A stretch of 9,871 nt of DNA, taken from NCBI GenBank assembly GCA_934216625.1, contig CAKQCC010000024.1, forward strand, positions 1 through 9,871, given 5' to 3'. Position numbers and translations under genes: made by a program. This document shows positions 1 through 6,537 of this stretch, one piece after another. Each line of letters opens with the position of its first letter. Positions within the stretch are counted from its first letter, which is position 1. The notes below the pieces were generated by a model that saw only the letters and a program-made list of their open reading frames with translations, searched no databases and was not told the DNA's origin. This stretch comes from an uncultured Lactobacillaceae bacterium (lineage in GTDB: Bacteria > Bacillota > Bacilli > Lactobacillales > Lactobacillaceae).

Positions 1-205
1 CGAATACACGTTTGTAGGGCAAGGCTCGGCAATTAAGATGAAAACGACGGCTCGGTTGCTAAAACGACAATTAGCTCAGCTGAAGCAACTTTCTCCTGGA
101 ATTAGTGATCAAGATGCCGCAATTTTGCTAGCTTACAACGCAATTTCAAACCAATTTGATTTAAAATCACAGCTTGATCGGCTTAAGGCAAGGTTATCAA
201 AATGA
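1..205 (+). CDS. zapA: Cell division protein ZapA, 3' end only
   Basis: The reading frame is open from base 2 to a TGA at 203-205 and gives the last 67 residues of a small protein; its start lies left of the window. The visible part is a long, charged, probably coiled-coil helix with an A-x-L-K-Q-L-S-P-G stretch followed by AAILLAYNAIS, which is the conserved C-terminal half of ZapA. ZapA proteins bind FtsZ in the cytoplasm and promote bundling of its filaments at the division site. The stop overlaps the ATG of the next gene by four bases (ATGA), so the two are probably translationally coupled. In lactobacilli zapA commonly precedes cvpA and mutS2, which supports the call. The family assignment rests on recognition of a short stretch, but context and motif agree. 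Confidence 0.85.
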   Translation, partial: EYTFVGQGSAIKMKTTARLLKRQLAQLKQLSPGISDQDAAILLAYNAISNQFDLKSQLDRLKARLSK

Positions 206-693
206 TTCTTTCGATCATCATAATTTTGCTAATCATTTATAATATTTACTGTGGCTATCGAGCTGGATTAGTGACCGAATTTGTCCGGATCATTAGTTAC
301 GGAGTTGCCTGGTTAATTAGCCAAGCCTATTTTAAAGACTTGAGCCGTGAACTAGCTCAATTGTTTTCAATCCCGAATTCTCAACTGATGGCCTGGGTCA
401 GCTTTTTGATTATCTTTTTGATCACAACGACGCTTTTGCAAGCGCTCGGCCGGGTCGTTAATCACGTTACTTATTTTCCAATTATTCATCAGTTAAATTC
501 AATTGGCGGGGCACTGATTGGCTTTTTAATCGGTAATTTACTAACTTGGATTTTATTAAGTCTGGCTTTGGCGCTGCCGTTTAACTGGATTCAAAATCAA
601 TTCGTTAATTCTCCGGTGGCGATCAAGATTGTTCAGCACACCCCAAGCATGACGCATCACTTGATTGAAAAGGGAGTAAATCATGAACCGTAA
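202..693 (+). CDS. cvpA: CvpA family membrane protein
   Basis: This is a 163-residue hydrophobic protein with about four membrane segments (roughly residues 2-18, 27-45, 62-82 and 101-125). Two glycine-containing motifs fit the CvpA family: CGYRAGLVTEFVRI near residues 17-30 and the NSIGGALIGFLIGNL segment at 99-113. E. coli CvpA was named for a requirement in colicin V production and is linked to envelope homeostasis; the role of Gram-positive homologues is poorly defined, so no specific function is claimed. The ATG overlaps the zapA stop and has a modest CAAGG ribosome-binding site at 189-193. The 3' end overlaps mutS2 by 11 bases, indicating one transcript zapA-cvpA-mutS2. Length is normal for the family. 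Confidence 0.88.
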   Translation: MILSIIIILLIIYNIYCGYRAGLVTEFVRIISYGVAWLISQAYFKDLSRELAQLFSIPNSQLMAWVSFLIIFLITTTLLQALGRVVNHVTYFPIIHQLNSIGGALIGFLIGNLLTWILLSLALALPFNWIQNQFVNSPVAIKIVQHTPSMTHHLIEKGVNHEP

Positions 694-3043
694 AGTTTTA
701 AAAACGCTTGAGTATGGCAAAATTAAACAAAAAATCGCCCGTTTTTTGACGACTAAAATGGGCTTAACTGATTTGGAACGCTTGGTGCCGATTGATAACC
801 AGTCGCGGATTCAGCAGTGGTTAGACGAAACTGATGACGGTTTTCATCTTTACCGGATTAAAGACGGGCTTCCGGTTCCTAATTTAGATGATGTTCGCGT
901 GAACCTAAAGCGGTTAGAGATCGGGGCTGCGCTTGACGGAAAAGAACTCGCGAAGGTTAGTCAAATCCTGACGGCAACGGATTCCGAAGTGAACTTTTTT
1001 GACCATCTTCGAAAATCTGGTGTTCATTTTAACCGGCTTTACTCAATCGTGGATTCGTTTGCTAATCTTTCCGCAGTTTCGCAATTGCTCCGCCGTTCAA
1101 TTGGTGAAGACGGTAAGCTACTCGACGGGGCTTCAAGTCGGCTATATGGGCTCAGAAAACGGCTAACCCGGATTGATTCGCAGGTTAAGGCCAAGATGAA
1201 CCGTTACGTCACCGGTCGTAACACTAAATACCTGAATAATTCGACAGTTACCATTCGTGACGGTCGTTACGTAATCCCGATTAAAGCTGCCGCTAAACAG
1301 CGGTTCGGTGGAATCGTTCACGACCAAAGTACTTCCGGAGAGACGTTATTTGTTGAGCCGAAGGGTGCGGTGAGTCTAAATAACTATTATCAGCGAACCC
1401 GGTTAAGTGAACGACAGGAAGAACGCCGGCTTTTGGTTGAACTATCGAAAACTTTGCGACCGTACCAGAAAGAAATTGGGCGAGACGTCGCAATTTGGGG
1501 TCGACTGGATGTCATTAACGCGAAGGCCCATTATGCATATTTAACTAAATCAACCAAGCCGATGATTGATCGGCATAACGTAGTGAAGTTAAAACAAGCC
1601 CGGCATCCTTTGATTGATCCGGCTAAGGTGGTCGCAAATGATATTTTTCTTGGGCGCCGGCACCGGGCAATGATTATCACCGGGCCGAATACCGGTGGAA
1701 AAACGATCACGCTGAAAACACTTGGCTTGCTGCAGTTGATGGGCCAATCCGGAATGTTTATTCCGGCCCGTGACGGTAGTCAAATTGGCGTTTTCGACGA
1801 TATCTTCGCGGACATCGGTGATGAACAATCAATTGAACAAAGTTTAAGTACGTTTTCTTCGCACATGGATAACATTATTCGGATTTTACGTCGAATTACG
1901 CCTCACAGTTTGATCTTACTAGATGAAGTCGGGGCCGGAACTGACCCGAGCGAAGGTGCGGCACTCGCAATCTCGATCCTGGACGCGATCGGTCGGGTCA
2001 ACAGTGAAGTGGTCGCCACGACTCATTATCCGGCGCTTAAAACCTACGGCTATAATCATTCTGGAACGATTAACGCTTCAATGGAATTTAATCCCAAAAC
2101 GCTGAAACCGACTTATCATCTTTTGATGGGGATCCCGGGACAGAGTAACGGCTTAAACATCGCAAGGCGATTAGGCTTAGATCGTTCAATCGTCGCTGAA
2201 GCCCGTTCTTTAACCAGTCGCCGAAGTCAAAACATCAACCGGATGATTACTCAACTAGCCCGTCAAGCTCGTTACGCCCGACAAGATGCTCATCGACTCT
2301 GGCACGAATTGCGGGCGGCAACCAAATTGCATCACGAACTAGCTTCGGTCTTCAGTGGCTATCAGAAGTATCAGCGCCATTTGAATTTGGCGGCGAAAGA
2401 ACGAGCTAATCGTCTGGTTACCGAAACTAAAAAACGGGCCAACCGGATTATTAAAGACCTTCACCGAAAGCAGAAACAAGTTGCTAACAGCCCGGTTAAA
2501 GAAAACGAGCTAATGAATGATAAGGGACGCTTGAATTCCCTTCAACAGAACATCAGCTTAAAGCATAATCATATTTTGAAACGGGCTAAACAGAAACGAG
2601 CCTTCCATTCCGGAGACGATGTTTACGTTAAACCATACGGTGAGCGCGGGGTCCTGATTGATCAGCTCAACCGTCACCACTGGAAAGTCCAAATTGGGAT
2701 TCTTAAAATGGACATTGCTGATGGCGATTTGAAGAGGATCGCACCCGTCAAAGAACCCAGTCATTCGTACACGATGGTTAGTCGAACCGCTTCGAGCGGT
2801 TTGTCACCTAAGCTTGATTTGCGTGGGATGCGATATTCCGCGGCGATGCACAAACTGGATCGCTACATTGATGCTGCGCTACTAGCTGGTTATTCTGAAG
2901 TGACCATCATTCACGGTAAGGGAACCGGTGCCTTACGAAAGGGCGTTAATGCTTATTTGAAACGAAACCGCCGGGTTACCAGCTATCATTATTCACCAGC
3001 TAATGCTGGAGGTGATGGCTCAACGATTGCTAAGCTCGGTTGA
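683..3043 (+). CDS. mutS2: MutS2 / RqcU: ribosome-collision and recombination ATPase with Smr domain
   Basis: At 786 residues this is full length for MutS2. It lacks the mismatch-reading N-terminal domain of MutS1. Residues about 1-300 are the helical core/clamp. The ABC-type ATPase follows, with Walker A GPNTGGKT at 334-341 and Walker B LILLDEVGAGTDP, whose Asp-Glu pair is D414-E415. A charged helical region (about 510-640) comes next, then a KOW-like beta segment (GDDVYVKPYGERG and following) and a C-terminal Smr domain with LDLRG at 711-715 and HGKGTG at 744-749. In Bacillus subtilis, MutS2 binds collided ribosomes and splits them; in other species it suppresses homologous recombination through Smr nuclease activity. 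All catalytic motifs are intact. The ATG at 683 has a strong AAAAGGGAG site at 668-676 inside cvpA. It is the largest gene in the window and has no frameshift. Confidence 0.97.
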   Translation: MNRKVLKTLEYGKIKQKIARFLTTKMGLTDLERLVPIDNQSRIQQWLDETDDGFHLYRIKDGLPVPNLDDVRVNLKRLEIGAALDGKELAKVSQILTATDSEVNFFDHLRKSGVHFNRLYSIVDSFANLSAVSQLLRRSIGEDGKLLDGASSRLYGLRKRLTRIDSQVKAKMNRYVTGRNTKYLNNSTVTIRDGRYVIPIKAAAKQRFGGIVHDQSTSGETLFVEPKGAVSLNNYYQRTRLSERQEERRLLVELSKTLRPYQKEIGRDVAIWGRLDVINAKAHYAYLTKSTKPMIDRHNVVKLKQARHPLIDPAKVVANDIFLGRRHRAMIITGPNTGGKTITLKTLGLLQLMGQSGMFIPARDGSQIGVFDDIFADIGDEQSIEQSLSTFSSHMDNIIRILRRITPHSLILLDEVGAGTDPSEGAALAISILDAIGRVNSEVVATTHYPALKTYGYNHSGTINASMEFNPKTLKPTYHLLMGIPGQSNGLNIARRLGLDRSIVAEARSLTSRRSQNINRMITQLARQARYARQDAHRLWHELRAATKLHHELASVFSGYQKYQRHLNLAAKERANRLVTETKKRANRIIKDLHRKQKQVANSPVKENELMNDKGRLNSLQQNISLKHNHILKRAKQKRAFHSGDDVYVKPYGERGVLIDQLNRHHWKVQIGILKMDIADGDLKRIAPVKEPSHSYTMVSRTASSGLSPKLDLRGMRYSAAMHKLDRYIDAALLAGYSEVTIIHGKGTGALRKGVNAYLKRNRRVTSYHYSPANAGGDGSTIAKLG

Positions 3044-3079
3044 CAAATTAATTGCAATTTAACGTTAATCTGATAAACT
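3040..3079 (+). promoter_or_regulatory. Candidate trxA promoter overlapping the mutS2 stop
   Basis: A perfect -35 hexamer TTGACA lies at 3040-3045 and contains the mutS2 TGA stop. The -10 is ambiguous: GTTAAT at 3064-3069 (18-base spacer, 4 of 6 matches), or TAAACT at 3074-3079 paired with TTGCAA at 3052-3057 (16-base spacer). Either start would give trxA its own message in addition to read-through from mutS2. No terminator is seen between the two genes. Confidence 0.5.
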
Positions 3080-3103
3080 GCTTTTTAGGGGGAAATTTAT
3101 TTT

Positions 3104-3415
3104 ATGGTTTCTGAAACTACTGATAAGACTTTTGATCGTGATACCGCTAAAGGGGTTACTTTAACTGATTTCTGGGCAACCTGGTGTGGTCCTTGCCGGA
3201 TGCAATCACCAGTGGTTGAGCAATTGTCGAATGAATTAGGCGATCAAGTCAAGTTCACTAAGATGGACGTGGATAAAAACCCAGAAGTTCCCCGCAAGTT
3301 TGGGATTATGAGTATTCCGACGATCGTAATTAAGAAGGATGGCCAGGTGGTTAACAGCATCGTTGGCTACCACAGTAAGGATCAATTAAAACAGGTTTTG
3401 AATCAGTATCTTTAA
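3104..3415 (+). CDS. trxA: Thioredoxin
   Basis: This is a 103-residue cytoplasmic thiol-disulfide oxidoreductase that reduces protein disulfides and is itself recycled by thioredoxin reductase. The classical active site WCGPC occupies residues 27-31, with redox cysteines C28 and C31. The conserved cis-proline is P72 in MSIPT, and the buried D22 before FWATWCGPC is also present. Length and fold order (DFWATWCGPC, then KMDVDKNPEV, then SIPTIVIKKDG) are standard for bacterial TrxA. A strong AGGGGG ribosome-binding site lies at 3087-3092, eleven bases before the ATG. It follows mutS2 by 60 bases, as is usual in lactobacilli, and ends in its own terminator. Nothing is missing or unusual. Confidence 0.97.
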   Translation: MVSETTDKTFDRDTAKGVTLTDFWATWCGPCRMQSPVVEQLSNELGDQVKFTKMDVDKNPEVPRKFGIMSIPTIVIKKDGQVVNSIVGYHSKDQLKQVLNQYL

Positions 3416-3426
3416 GATAATTTGGT

Positions 3427-3464
3427 AACGGTTCGTCTTGATTAATTCATGACGGCCGTTTTTT
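3427..3464 (+). terminator. Rho-independent terminator of trxA
   Basis: A stem is formed by 3427-3437 (AACGGTTCGTC) and 3451-3460 (GACGGCCGTT), with one bulged T, one G-U pair and a 13-base loop. It is followed by a run of T to 3464. The right arm lies within the region just beyond the stop of the convergent yslB gene, and the loop contains that stop codon. On the minus strand there is no comparable T-run after the stem, so it looks one-directional. Confidence 0.8.
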
Positions 3465-3959
3465 GTCATTTGAGATAATTCTTAACCATTCCTGGTGATT
3501 TTGAACCGATAATTTATGATTGGGGTTAGAAATAATTTGAATGAGGATCTGACCACGTTTAATCTTTTTGGGGTTGATTTCCGCTTCGGCATTCAGATGA
3601 TGATTTTGCTCGGCGTTTTTAGCTAAGAAACCGGCTTCGAACATAAAATCACATTTAGGGTTAATTGCGAGGCGCTTTTTAACCAATTGTCCGCCGAGCT
3701 GCCAATTAATTTTAGTTTTGGATTGGCTGATTAAGTCTAATTTACCTAATCCGGTTTGGGCAAAAAAGGTAATCAGGTCTTGAGATGACGATAACGGGTA
3801 TTGGTTCGCCATTCGTTTTCCAGCCCAATATAAGATGCTATGAGTGTCGTTGCCCAATAAATCTGGAATTAGGACGTCACGTAAAAATTCTTGTCCCCAG
3901 AAGTTATTAATTTTCGGGTTCGATCGAATCACTTGGTATAGATGATGATTTAAATTCAT
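3447..3959 (-). CDS. yslB: YslB-like protein (DUF2507)
   Basis: This is a 170-residue soluble protein of the Firmicutes YslB/DUF2507 family. Family hallmarks are FLRDVLIPDLLG at residues 25-36, ILYWAGK at 42-48, the ITFFAQTGLGKLDL stretch at 63-76, and FEAGFLA at 107-113. The solved Bacillus homologue has an alpha/beta fold related to NO-signalling/V4R-type ligand-binding domains, but no biochemical function is established and none is claimed. There is no signal peptide or membrane segment. An AGAAGG ribosome-binding site (complement of 3968-3973) supports the chosen ATG. The gene points toward trxA, whereas homologues often lie near trxA on the same strand, so a local inversion is possible. 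Its stop lies within the loop of the trxA terminator. Confidence 0.87.
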   Translation of the reverse strand: MNLNHHLYQVIRSNPKINNFWGQEFLRDVLIPDLLGNDTHSILYWAGKRMANQYPLSSSQDLITFFAQTGLGKLDLISQSKTKINWQLGGQLVKKRLAINPKCDFMFEAGFLAKNAEQNHHLNAEAEINPKKIKRGQILIQIISNPNHKLSVQNHQEWLRIISNDKKRPS

Positions 3960-3983
3960 AACAAAAACCTTCTTTTATTATTA

Positions 3984-4012
3984 ATTATATTCAATTTTTG
4001 AATTAGCGTAAA
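3984..4012 (-). promoter_or_regulatory. Promoter of yslB
   Basis: Read on the minus strand, a perfect TATAAT (3984-3989) follows TTTACG (4007-4012, 4 of 6 matches) at the ideal 17-base spacing. Transcription would begin near 3977 and give a leader of about 17 bases that still contains the AGAAGG site. The 71-base divergent gap to rdgB must also serve rdgB, for which I see only a weak candidate -10 (TAAATT at 4009-4014). Confidence 0.6.
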
Positions 4013-4030
4013 TTACCGAAGGCGGTTTAA

Positions 4031-4624
4031 ATGACTAAAATAATAATTGCAACCAAAAACCGTGGTAAAGCTCGCGAGTATCAGCAATTATTTGCTAAAA
4101 AGGGAATTCAAATTAAGACGTTAAATGATTTTGGCTCAATTCCACAGGCCCGAGAAACCGGTCACAGTTTTGCCGAAAATGCGTTGATTAAAGCTAGCGC
4201 GGCTGTTAAACATTTTCACTTACCGGCCTTAGCTGATGACTCCGGGTTAGAAGTCCACAGTATTAATGACGAGCCGGGGATTTATTCGGCTCGTTACGCT
4301 GGTGACCACGACGATCTTGCTAACCAGCGAAAATTACTTCGGCGTCTTTCCGGTCATCATGATCGTCGAGCGACGTTTGTGACGTGCTTGATCCTTTTAA
4401 AACCGAACCAAAAGCGTTTAATTACGGTTGGAAAGCTTAACGGGATTATTTTGCGACACCCGCGCGGTCAAAATGGCTTCGGGTACGATCCGCTTTTTTA
4501 TGTTCCGTCCCGTCACCGGACTTTAGCTGAGATGACCACGGCTGAAAAAGACTCCATCAGTCACCGCGGAATTGCGGCTCGTAAAATGATGGACCGGTTT
4601 GATGATTGGTGGCGGAATCATTGA
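4031..4624 (+). CDS. rdgB: XTP/dITP diphosphatase (non-canonical purine NTP pyrophosphatase, RdgB/HAM1)
   Basis: This 197-residue cytoplasmic enzyme hydrolyses dITP, ITP and XTP to the monophosphate plus pyrophosphate, keeping deaminated purines out of DNA and RNA. The family motifs appear in order: TKNRGKAREY at 8-17 (phosphate binding), ETGHSFAENALIKA at 42-55, ADDSGLEV at 68-75 with the catalytic D69-D70 pair, PGIYSARYAG at 82-91, GFGYDP at 149-154, and SHRGIA at 177-182 for base recognition. A GAAGGCGG ribosome-binding site lies at 4018-4025 before the ATG. In Bacillus and many lactobacilli this gene lies near murI (racE); murI is absent from this window. Its last two codons and stop overlap the stop of the convergent channel gene. 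No key residue is missing. Confidence 0.96.
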   Translation: MTKIIIATKNRGKAREYQQLFAKKGIQIKTLNDFGSIPQARETGHSFAENALIKASAAVKHFHLPALADDSGLEVHSINDEPGIYSARYAGDHDDLANQRKLLRRLSGHHDRRATFVTCLILLKPNQKRLITVGKLNGIILRHPRGQNGFGYDPLFYVPSRHRTLAEMTTAEKDSISHRGIAARKMMDRFDDWWRNH

Positions 4625-5511
4625 TTATTAATTACCGGCGTGCTGAGCGGGCTTTTGGGCAATTTGATTCCCGCTTTGGTCAAGGCTTCTAAATAGTAAC
4701 CTAGAAAGTCTTTTTGAATCTGCCACTGGGCGCCGTTTTTAGTCGTGATGTAAACTTGCAGGGCCGGCGAACCGTCGGTAAGAGTGATGACGCCTTTAAC
4801 GTCTGGTGAACCGATAATTTCCGTTTCCTTTGGGACTTGCTGCTGATTAACTTTTCGAATTATGGCAAGCGATTTTTGAATTGGGGTGTTAGGATTAATC
4901 CTGATTTGAACGTTCGCGACCATGTGGTTTCTCGACAAATTGGCAATGGTGGTAATGTTCCGGTTGGGGATGAAATTTAGGGTTCCGTCGAAAGAAGTGA
5001 TTTGAGTGGTTCGGAGCCCGACCGCAGTTACCGTTCCTTCGATGTGATTAATGATCACGTATTCACCGACGTCGATTTGCTTCTCAAATAAAATAAAAAA
5101 GCCGCTGACGATATCCGAAACGAACCCTTGGGCGCCAAGGCCGATCGCCAAACTAAAGATTCCGGCACTGGCAATCAGCGTGCCAACCGGAATTCCGATG
5201 GTTGAAAGGATCGAGTAAATCCAGAAGAAGCCGAGTCCGTACTGAAAGATGTTAAAAGCTAACGTTTGTAAAGTTTGCAAGCGCTTTTCGGAATTCCGCT
5301 TGCGCAAACGCTTTTGGTATCGGTTGAATGATTTCTGAATAAGAAAATGCCCGAATCGTTTTAAAATCCAGAAGAATAGTGAAAGTAAAATTAAAGTAAT
5401 TATTTTTTCGGATAAATGATTTAAAATTTGGTCCCAATGGAAAGTCCTTAAGTATCTTTTCAAAAATGATTGGTTGACCACCGCGGTAGTTTGGGCTGAA
5501 TTAATCAGCAT
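4618..5511 (-). CDS. MscS-family small-conductance mechanosensitive channel
   Basis: This 297-residue membrane protein probably opens on hypo-osmotic shock to release solutes. Predicted membrane helices lie at about 35-55, 85-104 and 107-127, the last being the pore-lining glycine/alanine-rich helix (ASAGIFSLAIGLGAQG). The MscS signature follows immediately: GFVSDIVSGFFILFEKQIDVGEYV at 129-152, then the beta-domain core EGTVTAVGLRTTQITSFDG and FIPN at 180-183. The C-terminal half is a soluble alpha/beta domain, giving the same layout as Bacillus YkuT-type proteins. A GAGGAG ribosome-binding site (complement of 5522-5527) sits about ten bases before the ATG. It overlaps rdgB tail to tail by 7 bases and is divergent from the YtxG-like operon. 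The specific paralogue cannot be named. Confidence 0.93.
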   Translation of the reverse strand: MLINSAQTTAVVNQSFLKRYLRTFHWDQILNHLSEKIITLILLSLFFWILKRFGHFLIQKSFNRYQKRLRKRNSEKRLQTLQTLAFNIFQYGLGFFWIYSILSTIGIPVGTLIASAGIFSLAIGLGAQGFVSDIVSGFFILFEKQIDVGEYVIINHIEGTVTAVGLRTTQITSFDGTLNFIPNRNITTIANLSRNHMVANVQIRINPNTPIQKSLAIIRKVNQQQVPKETEIIGSPDVKGVITLTDGSPALQVYITTKNGAQWQIQKDFLGYYLEALTKAGIKLPKSPLSTPVINNQ

Positions 5512-5545
5512 GCTCTAATCTCTCCTCAATCTAAAATCACCATAA

Positions 5546-5576
5546 ATTATAGAACATCTGGCGGTTTGATTGTCAA
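5546..5576 (-). promoter_or_regulatory. Promoter of the MscS-type channel gene
   Basis: On the minus strand a perfect TTGACA (5571-5576) and a perfect TATAAT (5546-5551) are separated by 19 bases, two longer than ideal. The -35 overlaps that of the rightward promoter by five bases, so polymerase can probably occupy only one at a time. Confidence 0.65.
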
Positions 5577-5598
5577 AAGTTTCCAAAAATGCTATTCT
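5570..5598 (+). promoter_or_regulatory. Promoter of the YtxG/YtxH-like operon
   Basis: TTGTCA (5570-5575, 5 of 6) is followed after 17 bases by TATTCT (5593-5598, 4 of 6). A TG at 5590-5591, one base before the -10, makes an extended -10 element. The predicted leader is about 27 bases and carries the GAAAGG ribosome-binding site at 5618-5623. Confidence 0.65.
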
Positions 5599-5631
5599 TA
5601 ATTTAGTTAAATTCTTTGAAAGGCAGATTGA

Positions 5632-6036
5632 ATGACAGGAGGTCAAGTTGCTGGCTTAATCGCGGCAATCGCGTTTCTGATTTTAGTAATCATAATTGGG
5701 ATTTTTTTGGTAAAATTGACCCAGACGCTTAATCGAACTAACCGAAGCATTAAATTATTAACCAGGGATGTTGATGAGATTGCTGGGCAGTCAGAGAAAA
5801 TCCTGGCGACTTCAAATGAACTTTTAAATGAGGTTAATCATAAGTTAAAGACAATCGATCCGGTTTTCAAAGCTGCTTCTGAATTGGGCCAGAACGTTGC
5901 TGATTTAAATTATGTGGCGCGTCACTTAACTAAACGAGTCGGTCACCATCACCAAATGAAAAAATCCTGGCTGTACCGAGTTGGCTCACTTCTGGTTGGT
6001 TGGCTGAGTCTTCGCAAGTTTAGTAAACGAAAGTAA
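5632..6036 (+). CDS. DUF948 (YtxG-like) membrane-anchored protein
   Basis: This 134-residue protein has one N-terminal membrane helix (about residues 6-28, AGLIAAIAFLILVIIIGIFLV). A long amphipathic, probably coiled-coil helix follows (about 29-100), with the repeating pattern LTQTLNRTNRSIKLLTRDVDEIAGQSEKIL that typifies DUF948. A basic, His-containing tail with a short hydrophobic patch (GSLLVGWLSLRKF at 118-130) ends it. The Bacillus homologue YtxG belongs to the ytxGHJ general-stress operon; its molecular role is unknown. It is 12 bases upstream of the YtxH-like gene and shares its promoter. The ytxG-ytxH pair beside ccpA is a conserved arrangement across Bacillales and lactobacilli, which supports the identification. 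Confidence 0.85.
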   Translation: MTGGQVAGLIAAIAFLILVIIIGIFLVKLTQTLNRTNRSIKLLTRDVDEIAGQSEKILATSNELLNEVNHKLKTIDPVFKAASELGQNVADLNYVARHLTKRVGHHHQMKKSWLYRVGSLLVGWLSLRKFSKRK

Positions 6037-6048
6037 TGAGGCGATAAT

Positions 6049-6486
6049 ATGAGCAAAAAATTTGGCTTTTTATTAGGATTAATTGCCGGTGGTGCTGCGG
6101 CTTTAGCTGCATATCAGCATTTGAATCCGCTTAAGCGTCGACAATTGGTTGATCAAGTAAACCAAAAGGCGAATTTATTCAAGAATAAAGCTGTTGATTA
6201 CGCATTTTACGTTGATAACACGATGGACCGGGCTTCAAATGATTTTCAACGTCGGGCTGATCACGCCAAATCATCATTAGGCAATCATGCTCGTCAGATT
6301 AAGCACCGGGTTCACCGAAATCATAAGAATCCCGGGTTTCATAGTGCCGTAAGCCATTTAAAATCTGAATTGAATCATTCCGGTGATTCGGATGACATCG
6401 TGATTAACGCTAACGATGCGTTTAATCATCGCGATCATCGTGTCCCGGTTGTGTATTATCCGAATGGTTCTGTAACTCGATATTGA
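6049..6486 (+). CDS. YtxH-like membrane-anchored protein with histidine-rich tail
   Basis: This 145-residue protein begins with a glycine/alanine-rich membrane segment (residues 5-23, FGFLLGLIAGGAAALAAYQ), as YtxH proteins do. A charged helical region runs to about residue 95. The tail from 80 to 130 is rich in histidine (nine residues, at 80, 86, 89, 92, 98, 103, 110, 127 and 130). The last 15 residues are a distinct hydrophobic/aromatic end, RVPVVYYPNGSVTRY. YtxH homologues are stress-associated small membrane proteins without a defined activity. TGAGG at 6037-6041 is the ribosome-binding site. It is the second gene of the operon and no terminator separates it from ccpA, 51 bases downstream. 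The N-terminal assignment is fairly secure; I do not recognise the C-terminal part. Confidence 0.75.
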   Translation: MSKKFGFLLGLIAGGAAALAAYQHLNPLKRRQLVDQVNQKANLFKNKAVDYAFYVDNTMDRASNDFQRRADHAKSSLGNHARQIKHRVHRNHKNPGFHSAVSHLKSELNHSGDSDDIVINANDAFNHRDHRVPVVYYPNGSVTRY

Positions 6487-6528
6487 ATTCTTTAACCCGT
6501 TAGTGGGATAACGCTATTTATCAAAGGA
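6483..6528 (+). promoter_or_regulatory. ccpA leader: weak promoter, cre-like site and overlapping hairpins
   Basis: TTGAAT (6483-6488, overlapping the ytxH-like stop) and GATAAC (6507-6512) lie 18 bases apart and could form a weak promoter. GGATAACGCTATTT at 6506-6519 matches the core of a catabolite-responsive element with about four mismatches. TTAACCC (6492-6498) can pair with GGGATAA (6505-6511) with one mismatch. The GATAA of the right arm (6507-6511) can instead pair with TTATC (6518-6522), just before the AAAGGA ribosome-binding site at 6523-6528. Confidence 0.35.
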
Positions 6529-6537
6529 AAGACGAAG

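Noticed and set aside
1293..2764. Several open frames antisense or out of frame within mutS2 (60-79 codons)
   Set aside because: They lie wholly inside a full-length gene with intact motifs, lack ribosome-binding sites and resemble no known family.
5252..5437. Second leftward open frame of 61 codons inside the MscS-type gene
   Set aside because: It is fully contained in the channel's N-terminal coding region, has no ribosome-binding site and no recognisable motif.
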